NCBI GenBank assembly: GCA_035760665.1
Contig: DASTSN010000059.1
Location: 1-20,150, forward strand
Length of the DNA stretch: 20,150 nucleotides
Reading direction: 5' to 3'
Source of the DNA: DASTSN01 sp035760665
Lineage (GTDB): Bacteria; Bacteroidota; Bacteroidia; Chitinophagales; Chitinophagaceae
A program made the position numbers and the translations under genes. Numbering within the stretch: position 1 is the stretch's first letter; each line of letters begins with the position of its first letter. The notes beneath the pieces are model-generated. The model made no database searches. It had not been told where the DNA came from and worked only from the letters and a program-made list of their open reading frames with translations. Positions 15,145 to 20,150 of the stretch are shown here, in pieces.

Positions 15145-17181
15145 ATGCATATAAATGTATCACGCCTGGCCCTGGCGGCTGTTATTATACTGGCCTCCTG
15201 CTCGGGCCCGGAAAAAACCGCTCCTACTAAAGACATCCTTGCCGATGACATTGACAGTACAATTAGCCCGGCAACTGATTTTTTTGAATATGCCAATGGT
15301 GGCTGGATCAAACGCAATCCCATACCGCCCGATCAAAGCAGCTGGGGCATTGGCAACCTGGTGATCGAAGAAAACCTGAAACGCCTGCGCAGCATTGCCG
15401 AGAAAGCCGCTGCTGCCAACGCCCCCAACGGTAGTTCTGATCAAAAGATCGGCGACTTCTGGGTAACGGCCATGGATAGTGCCAAAATTGATGCGGCCGG
15501 CCTGCAACCCCTGCAGCCTTACCTGGATAAGATCAATGCCATCAGCGATATCCCTTCACTTATTAGTACCGTGACAGATTTTAAAAAAATAGGCTCCCGC
15601 ACCCTTTTTGGCGATTACGTTACGCAGGATGATAAGAACAGTGATGTGATGACGTATAAACTGGTGCAGGGCGGCATTGGCTTACCCGAACGGGAATATT
15701 ATTTTAAAAATGACAGTACCACCAGCAATATCCGCCACGAGTATCTGAACTATATCGCAAAACTACTGACCCTGTCCGGCGACGATTCTGTGCAAGCTTT
15801 CACGGCGGCTAAAAATATACTGGCGCTGGAAACAAAACTGGCACAGGCCTCCCGCAAACTGGAAGACCTGCGTGACCCGCAGAAGAACTACAATAAAATG
15901 GCGATTAAAGACCTGGGTAAAATGTCATCGGCGATAAACTGGACAAGCTACCTGGCCAGCACCGGTGTGAAAAATATTGACTCGGTGATTGTGGGACAGC
16001 CTGAATTTTTCAAAACGCTGGACGAGGTATTACGCTCCACGCCGATCAGCGATTGGAAAAGCTATGTGAAATTTAACCTGCTCAATGATTTTGCTGCAGC
16101 ATTGCCGGAGCAATACGGTGTGGCTTCTTTTGATTTTTACCGTCTCTTCAGCGGCGCCAAGGAAAGAAAGCCGAGGTGGAAGCGGGTAATTTCCAGCGAA
16201 GAATCCGTGATGGGTGAATTGCTGGGGCAGCTGTATGTAAAAGAATATTTTAACGAAACAGCCAAAAAGCGTTACTCCGACCTGGTAGAAGCTATCCGTG
16301 CTGCGCTGAAAGACCGCATCAGCCAGCTTACGTGGATGAGCGACAGCACCAAGCAAAAAGCTTTTGCCAAGCTGGCGGCCATCCGGAAGAAAGTTGGGTA
16401 CCCGGACAAATGGAAAGATTTTTCTGCCATGAAAATCGGGAAAGACAGCTATGTACAAAACCTCATCAATGCCCGCCTGTGGTGGCATCAATACGAGATC
16501 AGCAAACTGGGCAAACCGGTAGACCGCGATGAGTGGGATATGTACCCGCAAACCTATAACGCCTATTACAATCCCTCCAATAACGAGATCGTACTGCCGG
16601 CGGGTATCTTTACCGTACCGGGTTACCGCGATGAGGAACTGGACGATGCCCTGGTGTATGGGTATGCAGGCGCCTCCACCATTGGCCACGAAATCACCCA
16701 CGGGTTTGACGACGAAGGACGCCAGTTTGATGCCAAAGGCAACCTCAGCGGCTGGTGGACCAAGAAAGACGAAGATGAATTTAATAAACGGGCAGCTGTG
16801 ATGGTCAACCAGTTCAACGACTATGAACCGGTGAAGGGTTACCACATCAACGGCAAAGCCACACTGGGGGAAAATATTGCCGACCTGGGTGGTATATTGC
16901 TGGGCATTGAAGCGTTTAAAAAAACCGAGCAATATAAAAAAGGCGAAAAGATTGCCGGGCTGGATCCCATGCAGCGTTATTTCCTCGGCTATTCGCTCGG
17001 GTGGCTGGGCCACGAACGCGAAGAAGTGCTGAAATCGCAACTGCTTACCGATGTGCACTCCCCTGCCAAATATCGGGTAAACGGGCCTTTTGTGGATGTA
17101 GATGCCTTTTACAGCACCTTTAACGTAAAACCAGGCGACCCCATGTACCGTGCCGACAGCCTGCGGGTAAAAATCTGGTAA
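15145..17181 (+). CDS. M13 family (neprilysin/PepO-like) zinc metallopeptidase lipoprotein
   Basis: The 678-residue protein is probably anchored in the envelope by Cys19 in the lipobox ILASC, and it cleaves peptides on the periplasmic or outer side. The zinc site is HEITH at 515-519 with the third ligand Glu576 in ENIAD (576-580). N-terminal TDFFEYANGGWIKRNPIPPDQSSWG is the M13 N-lobe signature. NAYYNPSNNEIVLPAGI sits just before the catalytic helix, as expected. The C-terminal DVHSPAKYRVNGPFVDVDAFYSTF block and the final KIW match the family ending near a conserved Trp. Length is full. A TATCTTTA box lies 17 bases before the ATG. The gene diverges from the PorG-like gene and ends with its own terminator. 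Confidence 0.96.
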   Translation: MHINVSRLALAAVIILASCSGPEKTAPTKDILADDIDSTISPATDFFEYANGGWIKRNPIPPDQSSWGIGNLVIEENLKRLRSIAEKAAAANAPNGSSDQKIGDFWVTAMDSAKIDAAGLQPLQPYLDKINAISDIPSLISTVTDFKKIGSRTLFGDYVTQDDKNSDVMTYKLVQGGIGLPEREYYFKNDSTTSNIRHEYLNYIAKLLTLSGDDSVQAFTAAKNILALETKLAQASRKLEDLRDPQKNYNKMAIKDLGKMSSAINWTSYLASTGVKNIDSVIVGQPEFFKTLDEVLRSTPISDWKSYVKFNLLNDFAAALPEQYGVASFDFYRLFSGAKERKPRWKRVISSEESVMGELLGQLYVKEYFNETAKKRYSDLVEAIRAALKDRISQLTWMSDSTKQKAFAKLAAIRKKVGYPDKWKDFSAMKIGKDSYVQNLINARLWWHQYEISKLGKPVDRDEWDMYPQTYNAYYNPSNNEIVLPAGIFTVPGYRDEELDDALVYGYAGASTIGHEITHGFDDEGRQFDAKGNLSGWWTKKDEDEFNKRAAVMVNQFNDYEPVKGYHINGKATLGENIADLGGILLGIEAFKKTEQYKKGEKIAGLDPMQRYFLGYSLGWLGHEREEVLKSQLLTDVHSPAKYRVNGPFVDVDAFYSTFNVKPGDPMYRADSLRVKIW

Positions 17182-17205
17182 CAGCAGCAATGGCTGAATA
17201 AATAC

Positions 17206-17240
17206 AAAGCGGTCACCATTATGCAGTGGCCGCTTTTTTT
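17206..17240 (+). terminator. Terminator after the M13 peptidase gene
   Basis: AAAGCGGTCAC (17206-17216) pairs with GTGGCCGCTTT (17226-17236) through one U-G pair around a nine-base loop. The T tract runs on to 17240. It lies 25 bases past the stop codon. Confidence 0.85.
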
Positions 17241-17449
17241 ATTGTGCTGATTGGCAGCCATACCAGTTGCGTGATGGTAGTATGCACTCTACTTTCCCTA
17301 CCGGTAATGAGCTGCCGATTGCTGGCATTGAAAAAATTTTCATTTCCTACCAGCACTGGCAGCAGCTGACAAACTTATTACCATAAAAACCGTAATTTGA
17401 AAAACCATTACAGCCAGTGTTTGTTTCATTAAACCTTCACGCAATAATT

Positions 17450-17875
17450 ATGAAACCGTTAACCAACATTATTCCCCGGCCGGCCAAAGCGCTGTTGCCG
17501 GCTGTGATGATCGTCCTGATATTATTCTTCTTTTCATTTAACAATACCGCTATGGGGCAGCAATCGCAAATGGTACGCCTGGCCAAAATAAAAGTAGACC
17601 CGCAGCAACTGGATGCCTACAAGGCAGCGCTGAAAGAACAAATGACAACGGCCATCCGCCTGGAACCGGGTGTATTAACGTATTATGCCGTGGCTGATAA
17701 AAAAGATCCCAGCACCATCACCATCCTGGAAATCTATGCTGATACGACCGCCTATGAGGCGCATGTAGCCAGCCCGCATTTTAAAAAATACAAAGAAACC
17801 GTCAGGAATATGGTAACATCGTTGGAGCTGGTGGATGTTACCCTGATCGGTGCAGCCAAAAAACCAGGCATGTGA
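17450..17875 (+). CDS. Exported ABM-domain (YgiN-like) putative monooxygenase
   Basis: The 141-residue product has a hydrophobic N-terminus (about 15-31, followed by AMGQQ) that looks like a signal peptide or anchor. Residues 41-132 form an antibiotic-biosynthesis-monooxygenase ferredoxin-like fold: MVRLAKIKVDPQQLDAYKAA, then IRLEPGVLTYYAVADKKDP, then ILEIYADTTAYEAHVASPHFKKY. Related YgiN and LsrG proteins act on quinols or signalling ketones without a cofactor; the substrate here is unknown. Export is less usual for this family but common among Bacteroidota members. ATG 17450 is preferred to an upstream in-frame GTG at 17417. The next gene follows after 99 bases on the same strand. Confidence 0.87.
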   Translation: MKPLTNIIPRPAKALLPAVMIVLILFFFSFNNTAMGQQSQMVRLAKIKVDPQQLDAYKAALKEQMTTAIRLEPGVLTYYAVADKKDPSTITILEIYADTTAYEAHVASPHFKKYKETVRNMVTSLELVDVTLIGAAKKPGM

Positions 17876-17974
17876 TGCAGCAGGCATTCTCTGCCGGTCA
17901 GGAGACTGGCGGATACGGTGGCCCGTTATTACAAAAAAATCATTTGATTGTTCACATACAAAAGTTTTATTACG

Positions 17975-18628
17975 ATGGCAGGAAGACCGGGTAAGGAAAA
18001 AGCTTTGCAGGTGTTTGTGGCACTGGCCGGCTGGTTTGCATTGGTGGCACAGTTTTACCTGATTCTTGTCAACCGGCAGGCGCCGGTGACAGAAACGATT
18101 ATCCGTTACTTCAGTTTTTTTACCATTCTTACCAACCTGCTGGTGGCGTACAGCTACTCACTGTGTTTGCTGGCGCCGGGCTCAGGGCAGGCTGCCTTCT
18201 TTTCCCGTCCGCAGGTGCGCACGGCCATCACGGTCTATATACTGGTGGTGGGCATTGTGTACAACAGCATCCTGCGGTTTTTGTGGAATCCGCAGGGACT
18301 GCAGTGGTTTACCGATGAATTGCTGCATACGGTCATACCGCTGGCCTGCCTGGCGGGCTGGTTCTTCTTTTTGAACAAGGCCTCCCTGCAATGGAAACAG
18401 GTGTTTCCCTGGCTCCTCTACCCTTTTTTGTACGCCGTGTATATTTTCATCCGCGGAGCCTTTTCGGGTTTTTATCCGTATCCTTTCATCAATGCAGCAG
18501 CCATCGGCTGGCAGAAAGCTTTCCTGCATGCGGGTTATCTTACCGTTTTCTTCTTTTTTATGTCGCTGCTGCTGCTGGCCATTGCAAAATGGCAGGAGCG
18601 GAAAAAAGCCCTTGTAGCTAACCGTTAG
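17975..18628 (+). CDS. Pr6Pr family integral membrane protein
   Basis: The 217-residue protein has about six membrane helices, starting with ALQVFVALAGWFALVAQFYLI. Between helices it shows RYFSFFTILTNLLVA, TVYILVVGIVYNSILR, ELLHTVIPLACLAGWF and WLLYPFLYAVYIFIRGAFSGFYPYPF, the layout of the bacterial Pr6Pr family (distantly related to FAR-17a/AIG1). The conserved His in LLHTVIP and the Arg in FIRG-type loop are visible. The molecular role is not established. ATG 17975 is used instead of a TTG at 17948. The gene ends eight bases before the convergent deacetylase gene. Confidence 0.88.
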   Translation: MAGRPGKEKALQVFVALAGWFALVAQFYLILVNRQAPVTETIIRYFSFFTILTNLLVAYSYSLCLLAPGSGQAAFFSRPQVRTAITVYILVVGIVYNSILRFLWNPQGLQWFTDELLHTVIPLACLAGWFFFLNKASLQWKQVFPWLLYPFLYAVYIFIRGAFSGFYPYPFINAAAIGWQKAFLHAGYLTVFFFFMSLLLLAIAKWQERKKALVANR

Positions 18629-18636
18629 CCATCGGC

Positions 18637-19509
18637 TTACCGGAAGGTTTTTTTCATAACCGAGAGCATTTCGGCGGCTGTCCAGGAACCGGGTACAATC
18701 ATCCGGCGGATGGTATAGAGTGGTTCCTGCTCGTCTCTTTTTTCCGATAACTGGAAAGCAGCTTTAAAGCCCCGTTGTTTCAGGGGCGGAATGGCTTCTT
18801 TATTCCACAGCCCGAAGGGATAGGCAAAATAATGCAGCGGCTTGCCGGTAATAGCCTGCAGCTGCGCCGTGGGTTTATCCACTTGCCGGGCCCAGTCCGC
18901 CGCAGTATATTTTTTTACATTGTGATGATCCCAGGTATGTGAGCCAATGACATTGCCTGCATCAGCAAGTTCTTTCACCGCTTCTTTTGTCATGTAGTTG
19001 GGCCTGCCCAGCGAAACGGTCATGACAAAGAAGACGCCTTTAAACCCATACTTTTTCATCTCGGGCCAGGCAATGGTATACTGGTCATCGTCCGTATCAT
19101 CAAAAGTGAGCATTACCGGCCTGGCGGGTAACGGGCTCCCGTACACGAGGTACTTGTACAGGTCATCCGGCAGGATGGTATGATAGCCGCTGTCGGCCAG
19201 CAGTTTTAGCTGTGCTTTAAAATTATCAACGGGTACAATATAATCGCGGGCTGTTTTTGAATCGGTGGGGCGCCAGTCCCTGATCTGGTGATAACAAAGA
19301 ATGGGTACCTGCGGCTGTTGCAAAATGGCGGCTGCATCCCGGGGCTTGGTAGTATCCGGCAGGCTGGTTACCGTCGCTTTTTTTTCGGCTGCAGGAGCGC
19401 CGGGTTTTGTGGTATGCTTTTCTGTACAGCTGTTAAATACAAGCAATAGGGAAAGGACAACAGGTACGATGAGGGTAGCGGCAAAAACGTTCCGCACAAA
19501 ATGGTTCAT
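18637..19509 (-). CDS. Polysaccharide deacetylase (NodB/CE4) lipoprotein
   Basis: The 290-residue product is anchored in the envelope by Cys28 (LLVFNSC lipobox), followed by a flexible Ala/Pro/Thr/Lys linker to about residue 65. The NodB fold starts at VPILCYHQI, the form also seen in PgaB-like enzymes. Motif 1 is TFDD at 135-138 (general base and metal Asp), motif 2 is HTWDH at 191-195 (two metal His), and motif 3 is YPFGLWN at 230-236. These are the residues needed for metal-dependent N-deacetylation of GlcNAc polymers such as peptidoglycan, chitin or poly-GlcNAc. Motif 1 continues TDDD rather than the common Gly after FDD. The substrate is unknown. An exact TATCTTTG box lies 17 bases upstream. 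Confidence 0.93.
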   Translation of the reverse strand: MNHFVRNVFAATLIVPVVLSLLLVFNSCTEKHTTKPGAPAAEKKATVTSLPDTTKPRDAAAILQQPQVPILCYHQIRDWRPTDSKTARDYIVPVDNFKAQLKLLADSGYHTILPDDLYKYLVYGSPLPARPVMLTFDDTDDDQYTIAWPEMKKYGFKGVFFVMTVSLGRPNYMTKEAVKELADAGNVIGSHTWDHHNVKKYTAADWARQVDKPTAQLQAITGKPLHYFAYPFGLWNKEAIPPLKQRGFKAAFQLSEKRDEQEPLYTIRRMIVPGSWTAAEMLSVMKKTFR

Positions 19510-19525
19510 AACAGGATTGTTCTTG

Positions 19526-19533
19526 CAAAGATA
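19526..19533 (-). promoter_or_regulatory. Bacteroidota -7 promoter box for the deacetylase gene
   Basis: TATCTTTG on the minus strand exactly matches TAnnTTTG and ends 16 bases before the ATG. No TTG is seen at the ideal upstream distance. Confidence 0.5.
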
Positions 19534-19753
19534 AACGTAGCCCGGAGCATTTTCTTATCTGCCGGCAGCCTGTTTTTTTCCGGTCATTGCAAACTGGTTT
19601 TTTGCAGGCGGTGCGGAATATAAACAGGCAGCAGCGCGGGCAGGGAAACCTCCCGGGAACTGCTTGCCTGCCGTAATATCTTTAAAAACCGCTGTTTACA
19701 AATTAAATAATTGTAGATATACAAACGATCATAACCCTTTCACAACAAAAAAA

Positions 19754-20066
19754 AGGGTTTCGCAAAGCAAGGAGAGCGGCAAGACGTTCCCTCCTTTCTT
19801 TTTCTTCTCCAAAAGATTTCTTTTTTCTTATTACCGTTCGCTTTCTCCCTCCTTTCTTTTGTTTCTCCAAAAGAAAGGAACAAAGAAAAAGAGTCCAAAA
19901 TCGATGTATTGCCGATTTCGGAAAGGCTTGATTAAACTGTTGTGCTACTCTAGTGAATGACTATCGTAATGCTACTAAACTTCGGAATCTTTTTATTTTC
20001 TTTTGTGGAATTTCCTAACGGCATTGAAAAGGTTTCGTGGCAAAACAAGGCGAGCGGAGTGACGAG
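19754..20066 (+). repeat. Two diverged copies of a GGTTTCG...GCGAGCGG motif flanking the tail
   Basis: A stretch at about 19754-19785 (GGGTTTCGCAAAGCAAGGAG, then AGCGGCAAGACG) resembles one at about 20030-20066 (GGTTTCGTGGCAAAACAAGG, then CGAGCGGAGTGACGAG). The copies are in the same orientation about 275 bases apart and enclose the pyrimidine-rich block. They may be the ends of a small non-coding element. Confidence 0.35.
19788..19880. repeat. Duplicated pyrimidine-rich block with an 11-bp hairpin
   Basis: The block CCTCCTTTCTTTT, followed a few bases later by TTCTCCAAAAGA, appears twice about 58 bases apart (near 19790-19817 and 19848-19876). The second copy forms a perfect hairpin: CCTTTCTTTTG (19851-19861) with CAAAAGAAAGG (19868-19878) around TTTCTC. 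The first copy has lost the complementary arm (AAAAGATTTC). This looks like a decayed tandem copy of a palindromic intergenic element. Confidence 0.55.
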
Positions 20067-20150
20067 TAGTGCAGTGGTTTAGAACCGGTTGTAATTATAA
20101 CGGGCAAAAAATGCTGTTATTGCCCCGGGCATGTATTTTCTGGGGCTGCA

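Larger units (their letters stand above)
19510..20150. other. Gene-free, repeat-rich right-hand tail
   Basis: These 641 bases contain no convincing gene. A 98-codon frame at 19664-19960 translates to a homopolymer-rich Phe/Ser/Lys sequence through the repeats and is rejected. The region contains two related pyrimidine-rich blocks and two copies of a G-rich motif, given as separate entries. No T tract hairpin, RNA gene or mobile-element gene was recognised. A gene may begin beyond the window edge. Confidence 0.5.

Noticed and set aside
16030..17190. 386-codon minus-strand open frame across the M13 peptidase gene
   Set aside because: It is fully antisense to a well-supported gene, and its translation shows no family motifs; codon bias of the real gene keeps the opposite frame open.
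18611..18630. GCTAAC/GTTAGC inverted repeat between the Pr6Pr and deacetylase genes as a terminator
   Set aside because: The loop is a single base, the arms overlap the stop codon, and no T tract follows on either strand.
19664..19960. 98-codon plus-strand frame in the right-hand tail
   Set aside because: The translation is dominated by Phe, Ser and Lys runs produced by the pyrimidine-rich repeats.
1..20150. CRISPR array, tRNA or rRNA genes, transposase, integrase or defence-system genes
   Set aside because: No regularly spaced repeats, cloverleaf-like sequences or signature proteins of these systems were seen in any frame.

Overview
The window looks like chromosomal DNA from a Bacteroidota bacterium, most likely family Chitinophagaceae. 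Three kinds of evidence point there: a type IX secretion (T9SS) C-terminal sorting domain, families typical of the phylum (a BT_3928-like DoxX protein, DUF1599, a DUF6089/PorG-like barrel, a short RpoD-type sigma factor starting MRQLKI), and promoter -7 boxes of the form TAnnTTTG without Shine-Dalgarno sequences. No rRNA, tRNA, CRISPR array, transposase, integrase or phage gene was seen.

Layout. 1-296 is a gene-poor edge. 297-2069 (-) encodes a secreted T9SS cargo protein with an uncharacterised N-terminal module, an Ig-like domain and a sorting tail. Its 743-base upstream region carries a 16-base perfect palindrome and a 20-base-period direct repeat. Next come a small DUF2200 gene (+) and an RpoD-like sigma factor (-), facing each other. 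4286-7159 (-) is a likely operon of DUF1599, a DoxX/BT_3928-like membrane protein and a DppB-type ABC permease. It diverges from folP (+) at 7265. A 345-base gap with two hairpins separates folP from a convergent nrnA-FKBP lipoprotein pair (-). ndk (+) diverges from nrnA and converges, across a shared terminator, on a TraB/GumN lipo-independent secreted protein and a UbiD-family decarboxylase (both -). A PorG-like outer-membrane barrel (-) diverges from an M13 metallopeptidase lipoprotein (+). The right end holds a secreted ABM-domain monooxygenase and a Pr6Pr membrane protein (+), a convergent polysaccharide deacetylase lipoprotein (-), and a 641-base repeat-rich, gene-free tail.

Function. 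The content is mainly housekeeping: folate synthesis (FolP), nucleotide balance (Ndk), nanoRNA/pAp turnover (NrnA), quinone-type decarboxylation (UbiD), envelope folding and proteolysis (FKBP, M13, TraB/GumN), and cell-surface biology (T9SS cargo, PorG-like barrel, deacetylase). I see no defence island or biosynthetic cluster. The most interesting points are the compound regulatory architecture upstream of the T9SS cargo gene, its undescribed N-terminal module, the complete internal duplication in the DUF1599 protein beside folP, and the structured repeats in the right-hand tail.
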